From: Kuschelorhynchus macadamiae
Taxonomy: Eukaryota; Arthropoda; Insecta; Coleoptera; Curculionidae
NCBI GenBank assembly: GCA_030620095.1
Contig: JAUTXW010000945.1
Coordinates: 124,001 to 188,000, forward strand
Reading direction: 5' to 3'
Length of the DNA stretch: 64,000 bases
Shown here in pieces: positions 1 through 11,760 of the stretch. The notes under the pieces are model-generated. The model had not been told where the DNA came from. It saw nothing but the letters and a program-made list of their open reading frames with translations, and did no database searches. Positions within the stretch are counted from its first letter, which is position 1, and each line of letters starts with the position of its first letter. Both the position numbers and the translations under genes were made by a program.

Positions 1-2
1 AC

Positions 3-80
3 AAAATAGGAAGAACCACTAGATTGAACAGCAACAAGACCCCAGGCCAATCCAGTGCATCAAAAACTATAAAAAAATAA
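3..80 (+). CDS. Possible C-terminal tail of LINE ORF1 (partial)
   Basis: The frame is open from the window edge to TAA at 78-80. It encodes about 25 residues rich in Lys, Arg, Ser and Thr. Its position upstream of the endonuclease-RT frame would suit the basic end of a LINE ORF1 nucleic-acid-binding protein. The stretch is short and has no diagnostic motif, so it could be chance. Confidence 0.2.
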   Translation, partial: KIGRTTRLNSNKTPGQSSASKTIKK

Positions 81-282
81 CAGGTTGGTTAGACTATCTC
101 CTGATTTTTTTGTTGTAGATATGTACATTTTTTTTTTTTTTTAATTTTGTTATGAAGATATAAGTGTTCTGTGTAGGTTAGTGGACAGTTGTAGCATTCA
201 TTTTTTATCTTTGTTTTAACAGGATTTTTTGTTTGATAAGCCGAATTATTTTATATTTTACTTATTTTAATGAAAGGTTAGT

Positions 283-3209
283 ATGGATGGGTATATAAGA
301 GATTTCGATTGTTTTGATATTAATACATGTGAAGTCAATAATATTACTGAAGCCAAACTGGCACTTGGATCTACTAAAACAAAAAACAGTTTTCAATATT
401 TCTCACAAATATTCGCAGTATATATAAAAATTTTTCACTTCTTGAGGCATTGTTGGCGAGTTTAGAACATAGTTATGATATAATAGTGTTAACAGAGACT
501 TTTCAAATTAAAGACATAAATGCATTTGGCTTAAAAGATTATGTTTGTGTATATAATGATGGTCAAATTAATCAGAATGATGGTGTGCTTGTATTTATTA
601 AAAATGTATATAAATTTAAATTTAAAATAGTTAAGATTGCCAATATAAATTGTCTAAGAATTGAATTAATAATGTCAGACAAAACTACATCTATAACAGC
701 TATATATAGACCAAGCCCTACGGATATAAATTTGTTCATTTCTGATCTGCAAATTTACCTAAAGGATATTGCGACAAATGATACGGAAATATTGATAGGG
801 GATTTAAATATTAATATTTTAGGTAACACTATAGAAACCCAGGACTACCTAAACGTGTTATATGCTGCCGGCTACAAGTCTCTTATAAATCAAATTACTA
901 GAGTCGAAAGGGATCCTAAAAGTTGTATAGATCACATTTTTTTTAAAAGTGCCTCTATTAGCCAAAAGACACTTAAACCAATCATACTTCATTCTAAAAT
1001 AACCGACCATTATCCTATTATGCTAACATATGAAATATCTAATAAACAAACAAAATTGGCAGAGAGAAAGACATATATTAATTATACAAAGTTTGGAAAA
1101 TCATTGGAGAAACACAATTTTAACAATATTTTCCTCGGAAACGGAAATGTTGACGAAATTACGACTAAGTTGGTAGATACAGTGAGGAAATGTATGGATG
1201 AGAGCATATCAACATATTTACCAAAAACAAAAAGAACACCTTGGATTACGAATGGAATTTTAAAATCAATGAAAATAAGAGATGAGATCTATAAAAAATA
1301 TAAAAGAAGTAAGAGCGAGGCATTATACATAGAATACAAAACCTACTGAAATAAGATCAATAAACTAATTGAGATAACAAAGCAAAGGTATTTTAAAAGT
1401 GTAATTATTAATAATGTAAATAATACTAAAAAGATTTGGCAGACAATAACCAGTTACAATAATTCTAATTATACAAAAAGTTCAATCAAAATTCCAGCTA
1501 TTTTCGATAAAAACAAAACAGTACAATACACAGATTCTCAAACCATCGCTGAATGTTTTAACGAGTACTATGCCTCTGTAGGCGAACGGATGGCTCAGGA
1601 TATTATAAAAAATAATAGAACAGCAAGAAAATACCAAAACATAAAATCAACATATAGAAATTCAATTTATTTATATGAGGCTACAGAAGATGAGATAAGT
1701 AAAATTATCGACTCCCTAAAAAATGATTCTACTCCAGGAATTGATGAAATAACAACAAAAATATTAAAATTGAGTAGTTACAAACTAGTACCTCCAATAA
1801 CCTATCTAATAAACTTGATATTTTTGACTGGAAAATGCCCAAAACATTTTAAAAAGGCAAAAATTAAGCCGATTTACAAAAATGGTGAGATGGACAAAAT
1901 GGAAAATTATAGACCAATAAGCTTAATTTCAAACCTTGCTAAAATTTTCGAAAAGGCCCTTAAAACAAGATTAATGTCATTTTTAAATAATAATAATCTA
2001 TTATCCTCCTACCAATTCGGATTTCAAAACAATAAATCATAAAATGACGCAATAGCATTATTAACTAGGAAAATAAATCAAAGTTTGGATAAAAGTAAAC
2101 CAAGTGCTGCGGTATTTGTTGATTTAGCAAAGGCGTTTGACACTGTTAGCCATAAAAAATTGTTATCTAAACTTTACAATATCGGTATCCGTGGACCTGC
2201 ACATGATCTCTTTAAAGATTATCTTAGCGAAAGGGAGCAAGTCGTAGAAATAGATCATAAAATCAGCAAACCAAAGGTAGTTAATTACGGTATCCCACAA
2301 GGAACACTTTTGGGTCCAGTATTATTTTTAATATATTTAAACGAACTTCTTACACTACAATGTACCGGAACCATTATATCATTCGCCGATGATACAGCAC
2401 TTTTTATAGAAGGCGATACATGGGAACAAGTAGAGCGAAAAATAAAAACAGATTTACAAATAATAGTAGAGTGGTTCGATTCCAATTTACTTACTATAAA
2501 TTTAACAAAAACAGTTTATATAATGTTCTCAAGTTATAAAAGAGGATTACCTCAAGCGGCATCAATTGATGTAAACTTACCTCTGAGAAATCACGTCTGG
2601 ACTCTACATCGCTCTAAAAATACAAAATATCTTGGAATATTTATAAATGAAAATCTAAGATGGGATACTCAAGCTGAAGCCCTTGCAAAAAAACTGAGAT
2701 CGCTTATGTATCTGTTTAAAACTATGTCGAAAATTCTTGACGCTAAGTATCTCAAAATGATGTATTACGCCCTTATACAGTCTCTGTTAGAGGATGGAAT
2801 AATTGGATGGGGGGGCGCATATCAGTCAAATCTAATTCCTGTAATTATGGCACAAAAGAAAATTCTTAAAATAATGTTTAAGCTTGAATGGCGATATCCT
2901 ACCCATCTTCTGTATTCCCAAACGAATATGTTGAGTGTAAGGTCTCTTTATTATAAATCGTCTATTTTATACTTGGCAAAAAAACATATGCTTAGCCAAA
3001 ACAATACTCATAATTATCGGACAAGATTTAGGGAAGGACTAAATTTGACATTGCCTAGACCAAACAAGCAAGTAGGAAGGCAACAGTTTAACTATATTGG
3101 CCAAAAAGTTTATAACTTAATGCCTCAAGATCTGAAAAATAAAATATATAATAAAAACTTTAAAAAACACTTAACAAGGTGGCTGATAAGAGAGGCAATT
3201 ATTTTATAG
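283..3209 (+). pseudogene. LINE ORF2: endonuclease plus reverse transcriptase, three lesions
   Basis: A polyprotein of about 970 codons that cuts target DNA and reverse-transcribes its own RNA. From the ATG at 283 the reading starts in one frame and must shift near 385-395, because the following sequence (SIYKNFSLLEALLASLEH) lies in another frame. That second frame runs to 3209 with only two stops: TGA at 1347-1349 and TAA at 2040-2042. The TGA sits where relatives have Arg and looks like CGA to TGA decay. Endonuclease signs are LTETF, GDLNINI and DHYPI. RT signs are RPISLISNLAKIFEKAL, VFVDLAKAFDTVSHKKLL, GIPQGTLLGPVLF and FADD at 2382-2393. So few lesions over this length suggest a fairly recent insertion. 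Confidence 0.85.
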
Positions 3210-3677
3210 GTATATAGTTTTTTTTTCTATTTGCGTTTTTGTATCATCGATCATTAGATAGATGTATGTTTGTAATGTTTTTTACTAAATATTATGTCGT
3301 ATATCGTTCTTTTATGTCTTAATAACATTTAAACTAACAGTTATGTTTTTATAATTAATTAAGACTGTGTTTTTTTTGTATCACAGTTCATATTTATGTC
3401 TGTAATATTTTGTTTTCTACATTTTATACCGTATGGTGCTCGCTCTCTTATCCTTTTAAAAGTTAAAATGGTGTTTTGCTTTAATATACCGGTTAATTTT
3501 ACTTAATTTTTCCACTTCCAAACTCTGTTTATACATGGCTGACAAGCCGCAAGCTTAGCGATGGTAAACAGGGATATCTGGGTTTAAATTAGATATATAA
3601 GAGTAGATTCCTTTAATATTTATTTACCTTATAAAACTGTTATTTCTTGTATTTTTACTGTTGTAAATAAATATTAT

Positions 3678-3679
<2 letters not shown>

Positions 3680-3719
<40 letters not shown>
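3680..3719. repeat. (TA)n microsatellite
   Basis: About 20 TA units between the LINE tail and the Penelope-like segment. Confidence 0.95.
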
Positions 3720-3723
<4 letters not shown>

Positions 3724-3909
3724 ATTTTTACTCCTTCACGGATGGAAAAATACAATGTGTTTTCATTCCGGGTGTACATCCGTTCACTACTGTCGTTCTG
3801 AAAAGAACAGTTTTGCTGACGTTTCGCCAAAATCACATTTGGCATTTTCGAAGCTTTCTTTCTCGCGTCCGAATAGAGACTGAAGTGTTGGTGACTGCGA
3901 CGCTTCCTT

Positions 3910-4566
3910 TTATACCCCCACTCGGGGCCGAAGGTTATATCTGCGCAGGCGTTGGTCGATATTTATGTTTTCCGGACGGTGCTGTTGTTGTTGCGCTAAT
4001 TGCGCTTGAGTTTTTGCGATTTTAGATTTGTCAATTATTGTCTTCCATACTGTTGGTAGTTTTAATGATTCGTCCCTTTTATTCAAATCACCTTGTTTTT
4101 CAATTTCTATGGCTTCTCGGATTATTCTGGTCTTATAATGTTCTATATTGGCAATCTCCCTACACCCATCGAAATTTATTTTATGGCCGGTTTCCTGATG
4201 ATGTAGGAATAAAGCTGAGGTTGTTTGTTTATTTCTGATGCTGAGTTTATGCTCTTCCACTCTTGCTGATATTCGCCTGTTAGTTTGCCCTACGTACAAC
4301 TTTTCACAGTCGTGGCACGGAATGCTGTACACTCCGTGGTTTTCCAGTTTGATTTTATCTTTTGGGTTTCCGACTAGTTTACCTATAGTTGTTTGTGGCT
4401 TGTGTATTGTTTGTATGTTGTGTTTCCTCAGAATTCTTCCGATTCTGTCTGTTGTGCCTTTTACATATGGTAAGACTACTCGTTGCTTTCCCGGCTCATA
4501 TTTTTTGTTGTTCGTTGTTCGGGAAACCTGTGCATTAATAGCTTTCTCTATGGTGCGATTTGTGTA
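3910..4566 (-). pseudogene. Penelope-like GIY-YIG endonuclease domain, 5'-truncated
   Basis: The frame is open from the inversion junction to the stop at 3910. Upstream of the GIY-YIG domain comes a linker read as TNRTIEKAINAQ ... KQRVVLPYVKGTTDRIGRIL, typical of the region between the reverse transcriptase and the nuclease in Penelope-like elements. The nuclease reads GVYSIPCHDC ... LYVGQTNRR ... EHK ... HH..TGHKI. The GVY/YVG pair corresponds to the GIY-YIG motif, with the usual CxxC-type insertion and catalytic Arg. A Gln-rich, basic tail follows. No start codon is available because the 5' part is missing. Confidence 0.85.
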
Positions 4567-4572
4567 GCCATA

Positions 4573-4878
4573 ATAACTAACAGGCGAATATCAGCAAGAG
4601 TGGAAGAGCATAAACTCAGCATCAGAAATAAACAAACAACCTCAGCTTTATTCCTACATCATCAGGAAACCGGCCATAAAATAAATTTCGATGGGTGTAG
4701 GGAGATTGCCAATATAGAACATTATAAGACCAGAATAATCCGAGAAGCCATAGAAATTGAAAAACAAGGTGATTTGAATAAAAGGCAATTAACGCAACAA
4801 CAACAGCACCATCCGGAAAACATAAATAACGACCAACGCCTGCGCAGATATAACCTTCGGCCCCGAGTGGGGGTATAA
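4573..4878 (+). pseudogene. Second, inverted copy of the Penelope-like GIY-YIG C-terminus
   Basis: Starts abruptly at TNRRISARVEEHKLS, inside the GIY-YIG domain, without the GVYSIPCHDC half. It continues to the same RRYNLRPRVGV end as its inverted partner. It lacks the 24 codons between LNKR and QL that the minus-strand copy retains, without changing frame. The first half of the nuclease active site is absent, so it cannot be functional. Confidence 0.8.
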
Positions 4879-4991
4879 AAGGAAACGTCGCAGTCACCAA
4901 CACTTCAGTCTCTATTCGGACGAGAGAAAGAAAGCTTCGAAAATGTTCTTTTCAGAACGACAGTAGTGAACGAATGTACACCCGGAATGAA

Positions 4992-5211
<220 letters not shown>

Positions 5212-5502
5212 CAGTGTGTATCAGCCAAATGGAATAAATTCGATAATAAATAAATGGGGGCGTGTTCGGAAAAACGCTTGGACCCGTTGATTGGTATTTT
5301 TAGTTGCTCATTTTCTCCAATAAAAACTTTTTATACAGGGTGTGTCCTGTAACAGTGGTCAATGCCAACTTTCTTATTTCAAATGCAACACCCCGGATAT
5401 TATTTAATTTGTGGATTCTTTAGGAGATTCTAAACATATTTTATGTTCAATGTCCTATACCTATCTTCAACTATTTCGGCAATATTAAGTGTTTTCAAAT
5501 TT
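5212..5502 (+). repeat. Left terminal inverted repeat, DD41D element 1
   Basis: 291 bp matching 6985-7275 in reverse complement with about three differences. An internal ACAGGGTGTGTCCTGT near 5335 resembles a second, inner terminus. Confidence 0.9.
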
Positions 5503-5826
5503 ATTTTTATTTTATTTATTTCGAATTTATTATTATTCATGAAAGTGGCTCTGGTTACTGAACTATTTATTTGATTACAAAAATCCGCTACAACACACTC
5601 AATACTTATTTACCATTTAGGCCTTCATATTAAGAATGTAAGCAAAAACCATTTTAGCGTTCCTTTTTATTGATATGGAACAAAAAGAGCCAGTTTTGTT
5701 TACTTTTAAGTTTTGTTTACTTTTGTGTAAAATGCCTGGCCTTTCTCTTTGCAAGACAGTAGTTGTCAGTGTCAGTGTCATAGTCTTTTGAATTTCGTTA
5801 ACTGCATAATACCTAATATCAGAAAA

Positions 5827-6915
5827 ATGGTTCATTTAACAGAAATGCATAAAATAACAATTCTACAAATGATTGGTTATGGAGAGAACACATGAACACA
5901 AGTGGAAGTTGCTCGCTTATTTCATGAAAAATTTCCAAATTTGCCGTATATATCCCAAGGGACAATTAGTAAAATAGAAAAGCAGTTTCGCGAGCTTGGA
6001 CATGTGAGGCAGATAAAAAAAGCAGCTGCCAATTCAATAAATGATGATACTAAATTGGATATTATGCTTGAGTTTGAGGAAAACCCACATATTTCTAGTC
6101 GACAAGCCGCCGCAATGTTCGATATTAGTCATTCGTCGATTATTCGAACATTAAAAGAAAATAAAATGCATCCCTATAAAGTGATACCAACTCAGGAGCT
6201 CATGGAAGACGATTATCATAGGAGAACTTATTTTTGTGAACAAATGATGGCTATGTTAGATAACAATGTTATTCAATTAGAACATGGTTTGTTTTCGGAT
6301 GAGTGCACCTTTACACTTCACGGTCATGTAAATCGTCAAAATTGCCACTATTGGTCTCGGGAAAATCCTCACTGGATCAGCGAAGAACATACTCAATATC
6401 CTGAAAAGGTTAATGTTTGGGCAGGAATTGTTAGGGATCATATCATAGGCCCCTTTTTCATTGACGGCAATTTGAATGGCGATAATTATTTAGCACTGCT
6501 CCAAAATAATGTGGTGCTAACTTTGACAAATTTGTATCCGGATCCAGCAAACCCACAAGTTCCAGCGAATATGATATGGTTTCAGCAAGATGGAGCACCG
6601 CCCCATTACCAAATTAATGTCCGGCAGTACCTCAACGGAATATTTCCAAATCGGTGGATAGGGAGACGAGGATCGATAGAATGGCCAGCGCGATCCCCTG
6701 ATCTGACGCCATTAGACTTTTTCTTATGGGGACATATTAAAAATGTTGTATACAAAACTAAACCCCTCGACTTAGCTGACTTAAGAAGACGAATAACGCT
6801 TGCGATTAGATCGGTCACGCCTGAGATGCTAAATAACGTTAGAAGAAATTTCTATTTAAGATTAGGAATTTGCCAAGACGTTCGCGGCGAGCATATTCAA
6901 CAGTTCCTAAATTAA
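5827..6915 (+). pseudogene. DD41D mariner-like transposase, one in-frame stop
   Basis: A 362-residue frame if read from the ATG at 5827. It is interrupted only by TGA at 5893-5895, where YGENT-stop-TQVEVARLF suggests a lost Arg codon (CGA to TGA). The N-terminus carries helix-turn-helix regions (QVEVARLFHEKFPN ... SQGTISKIEKQF and SSRQAAAMFDISHSSI). The DDE/D core shows FSDECTF, QQDGAPPHYQ and SPDLTPLDFFLWG. I count 41 residues between the second and third Asp, which places it with the DD41D lineage rather than classical DD34D mariners. The enzyme would cut and paste the element at TA sites; the stop makes this copy probably inactive. Confidence 0.85.
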
Positions 6916-6984
6916 CTTTCTACTTTTGTTTATACATTATGAAGAAATAAATAATTTTATTTTTTTAATCTTAATTTTTGCAAT

Positions 6985-7275
6985 AAATTTGAAAACACTT
7001 AATATTGCCGAAATAGTTGAAGATAGGTATAGGACATTGAACATAAAATATGTTTAGAATCTCCTAAAGAATCCAAAAATTAAATAATATCCGGGGTGTT
7101 GCATTTGAAATAAGAAAGCTGGCATTGACCACTGTTACAGGACACACCCTGTATAAAAAGTTTTTATTGGAGAAAATGAGCAACTAAAAATACCAATCGA
7201 CGGGTCCAAGCGTTTTTCCGAACACGCCCCCATTTATTTATTATCGAATTTATTCCATTTGGCTGATACACACTG
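6985..7275 (-). repeat. Right terminal inverted repeat, DD41D element 1
   Basis: Reverse complement of 5212-5502; ends ...ACACACTG before TA. Confidence 0.9.
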
Positions 7276-8157
<882 letters not shown>

Positions 8158-8815
8158 CAGTGTGTCCGAAATTGGTTATGACAGTATTAGGATCTCGGAA
8201 ATCGTGATAGTTACAAAAACGTTTAAATGGAGAAAGTTTTAGACAATTATGTTTGTAATTTAACGCCGTTTTGCTCGCGATTCTACCTTTTTTAGTTTTT
8301 GAGATATTTTGAAAAAACCAAAAAACTGCATTTTCGAAAAAGTCCTATAATTTATTTATTTATGAAAATTTTCAAAATCTGTAAGAACATTATTAAGGCA
8401 ACTTTTTACGTAGAGTGCACCTATTAAGTAAGATTTTACATACAACGTTTCGATTTTCTAGAACCATCATCAATTTTGTTTTTTCTTATGGCCGCTGTGT
8501 TCGATTTTAACAGTTTTGAAAAGAGTATTTCTTTAGCTTTTCAACGGTGTATCACACTTTGTAATTAGGTTATTACTAAAGGTGCAAAAAGTGCGTAGAG
8601 GAAATATTTAAACGTTTTTTGGAATTATCAAAGTAAAAAGTTAAAAATTAATAGTGTTAAATAGCAATATATTGTAATTTAACATCCAGTTCTACAAAAA
8701 ATCAGTAAAAACTACTTAATAACATGATTGATTCGTGCACAATGTTCACATATGTTCAAACTACCACCCGCATATAACACTAACATCTTTGCCCAAGTAG
8801 GCTTTGCGTTTGAAA
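8158..8815 (+). repeat. Left terminal inverted repeat, DD41D element 2
   Basis: About 650 bp. The inner approximately 495 bp (8320-8815) match 10470-10952 in reverse complement at high identity by eye. Contains the TTGATGATGG ... CGAAACGT motif (read on the minus strand, about 8443-8478). Confidence 0.85.
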
Positions 8816-8821
8816 TAAGAC

Positions 8822-9237
8822 TGTTTAAACATTTTTTCGAATTATCGATATAAATTAAAATTTAATAGCTTCAAATAGCAATATTTTTAAATTGGACATT
8901 AAATTCTGCATAAAATCAGTAAGTTCTACTCAGTAACATTAATACTATGTGCACTGCACATAATGTACCCCGAAGAACGACTGTCGACAGAACTTCTTTT
9001 CAAGCGCTGCACTGATTAGAAGCTTGCTAGGGTTTTTTAAGAATCGCAACAGAAAGTATGCAAGTATGACAAGGAATGGAATAGGCAAATATTAGAATAT
9101 TCTAATGAAAATCTGGTTTTTTCCATAAGAAGAATTGAAACAGAACTTCACATTCTGAAGTCAACCGTTCATGGCGATTTAAAAGTACTAACCTTACAAG
9201 AATTAACAGAAAATCAGTATGAACTACCTACTCAATA
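8822..9237 (+). pseudogene. Diverged inverted relic of a related DD41D element (transposase N-terminus)
   Basis: Bases 8822-8975 are a weak repeat of 8611-8770. From about 9050 the plus strand reads EWNRQILEYSNENL then RRIETELHILKSTVHGDLKV. This closely resembles the minus-strand transposase of the same element (RNRQILEYFNEN ... RRSETELQIPKSTVHGVLKV). It is therefore an older, partial, opposite-facing copy of the DNA-binding half. It ends in stops and has no catalytic core. Confidence 0.6.
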
Positions 9238-9264
9238 AAATTAATAAAAAAATGCTACATAATA

Positions 9265-10390
9265 CTAGGATTTAAAATGTTGACCGTTTTTTTCTATGCA
9301 GTGTCCGCATTTCCTTTCAACTGTTCTGATTACCCGTTGAATGGTATTTCTATTTATATTTTCTAGAATATTTCGGGTTCGCTGCTCAAGAACTTGCCTA
9401 TTTTCTGGGGGGTCAAATTCGTATATTTCATTTTTCGCACATCCCCATAAATAAAAATCCAACGGCGTGATATCCGGGGATCTAGCTGGCCAGCGGACAG
9501 GACCACTGTTGGATATTACGTTTTCACCAAAAGTTGTTGTTAAAAAGGTTTGTACATCCCTGCTGTTATGTGCAGGACAACCGTCTTGCTGAAACCACAA
9601 GCTATTAAACTGATCATCTGGCACAGCTTCTCCAATGGCAGGAACTATTTGATTCTGTAACATGGCAAGGTATCTTGGGCCTGTCAGTATCTGATCAAAA
9701 ATAAAGGGACCAATGAGACGATTTCCTAAAAAGTAATGGAAAATATTGAATTATAAGCAATTCAATTAGACTATGTTTATCTTACCAAGCATCCCGCACC
9801 ACACATTAAAACCAAATCGCTCTTGCAGCCTGCGTGGATCGCGTAGTTGCGGATTTTCAATAGCCCAATAATGGTGATTTTTTTTATTAAAAATGCCACA
9901 GTTTGTAAAATGAGTCTCATCTGACCAAATGACTTTATTGCAAAAAGCGGGATTTTCTCGACATCTATTGATATACCAATTACAAAAAACAATTCTTCTT
10001 TCGAAATCACCTGCTTGAAGTCCTTGCACAATTGTTGGCTTGTAAGGACGATATTTAGTTACTTTTAAGACGCCATGAACGGTAGATTTTGGAATTTGAA
10101 GTTCTGTTTCGCTTCTTCTTGTAGATGAAGTCGGATTTTCATTAAAATATTCTAGGATTTGCCTATTGCGTTGCTCGTTGTCTTTTGCATACTTCTTTGT
10201 GCGAATCTTATTAAAACTGCCAAACTCAAGCAAGTTTCTAACCAGCGTTTGAAAATAAGTTCTGCCGGCAGCCTGGCCTTTCGGGGTACGTGTCAAAATA
10301 CACATCCATGGCCCTGTTTGCATTTCTTTCATTTTTAATATAACACACTAACAGATCAAACATTTCTTCATTAGAAAAGTTTAACGCCAT
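9265..10390 (-). pseudogene. DD41D transposase with a 60-bp intron and one frameshift
   Basis: Read from ATG at 10390. The first ~35 residues (FSNEEMFDLLVCYIK ... YPERP) match the start of element 3's transposase. A one-base insertion near 10282 then shifts the frame. The rest carries RRSETELQIPKSTVHGVL (helix-turn-helix), IWSDETHFTNCG, QQDGCPAHNSRD and SPDITPLDFYLWG, with 41 residues between Asp 2 and Asp 3. Between 9786 and 9725 the frame is broken by a 60-bp GT-AG intron (9726-9785; GTAAG ... TTTTTAG). Removing it restores a smooth WCGMLGNRLIGPFIF join in phase 1. Introns are unusual in Tc1/mariner transposases. Confidence 0.8.
9726..9785 (-). other. Predicted GT-AG intron in DD41D transposase
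   Basis: Donor G|GTAAGATAAAC and acceptor TTACTTTTTAG|GAAATCG on the minus strand. Excision joins the exons in phase 1 and recreates the segment that is continuous in elements 1 and 3 (VRDHIIGPF, IGTRIVGPF). Confidence 0.7.
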
Positions 10391-10469
10391 TGTAATCCTT
10401 ATTAAAACAGCGATGAATGTTAAATAAAACTTAAACGTTGCATTTTTGACAGATTAAAAGCATTCTATT

Positions 10470-11079
<610 letters not shown>

Positions 11080-11133
11080 GAAAATGGTTCCATCTTGATT
11101 TTATATCAATGACAAAGGCTACCCACGCATGCT

Positions 11134-11300
11134 ATGGGAAAGAATATAAAAAAACCACAAGGGGTAAAGTACACATGCGATAGTTACAACACCAAAAAAC
11201 AAAAAATCGTATCAAACACTGGTGGTACCAGTAATACCACTAAATGCCCTTCTAAAATGGTGACTGGAGGTATTCACATCCAGAATATGCACTGAATGAT
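11134..11300 (+). pseudogene. Remnant of LINE ORF1 start
   Basis: The ATG opens a short frame reading MGKNIKKPQGVKYTCDS. The second cysteine of the CDSC pair is Tyr here but intact in the copy at 7676. A run of six A instead of five near 11206 puts the downstream sequence in a different frame from that copy. A Cys-containing N-terminus is common in LINE ORF1 proteins; the assignment rests on position. Confidence 0.4.
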
Positions 11301-11760
11301 AAAATGGCTAAACTAAACGAAATGGACGACCGACAAATATACATATCTACTTGAGAAATATAATTAACAAATTTAGATAAACAGCATACCACAGCTTAAA
11401 TTAACTTCCCTAAAAAATCAACTTGGAAAAGAAATAAATAGAAGCCGAGCAACTGAACTCAAAAATAATGTTATAATAAAAGGATTACCACATAGGTGAA
11501 AGGCGAAGGCCGGAAGAAAACAGTCAATAAAATAAAAAATTTATTGCAAATATGTTCGAAAACATATAACTGTTTCAGAATGGGTAAAGGGGGCAAATAT
11601 CCAGCTCCAATAAAGCTTTGTTATGACAATTGTGCAGATAAAAACAACTATTAAAAGCAAGGAAGGTGAAAAAAAATAACAGCCAACGATATTGGCTTCG
11701 AGATGACAATAGCAAAGCAGAGATTATGAGGTAGAAGATGATTTAAAAAACTAACGCACC

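Larger units (their letters stand above)
1..3680 (+). mobile_element. CR1/Jockey-group LINE, nearly full length
   Basis: Non-LTR retrotransposon on the plus strand. It encodes an apurinic-type endonuclease followed by a reverse transcriptase, the order of the CR1/Jockey group, and uses a FADD rather than a YADD active site. A 3' untranslated stretch of about 470 bp (3210-3680) follows and ends in AATAAATATTATTATTAT just before a TA tract, as expected of a short-repeat LINE tail. The left edge of the window cuts the element. A frame open from base 3 to the TAA at 78-80 may be the tail of an upstream ORF1. Clade assignment within the group is inference. Confidence 0.85.
5212..7275 (+). mobile_element. 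DD41D mariner-like element 1, long terminal inverted repeats
   Basis: 2064-bp DNA transposon of the Tc1/mariner superfamily. Terminal inverted repeats run 5212-5502 and 6985-7275 (291 bp each) and begin CAGTGTGTATCAGCC. By eye I count about three mismatches between them. Both ends abut TA, the target dinucleotide of the superfamily. A single transposase gene lies between the repeats. Confidence 0.9.

Noticed and set aside
4238..4567. 109-codon plus-strand frame rich in Leu and Cys
   Set aside because: Antisense shadow of the Penelope-like GIY-YIG coding region.
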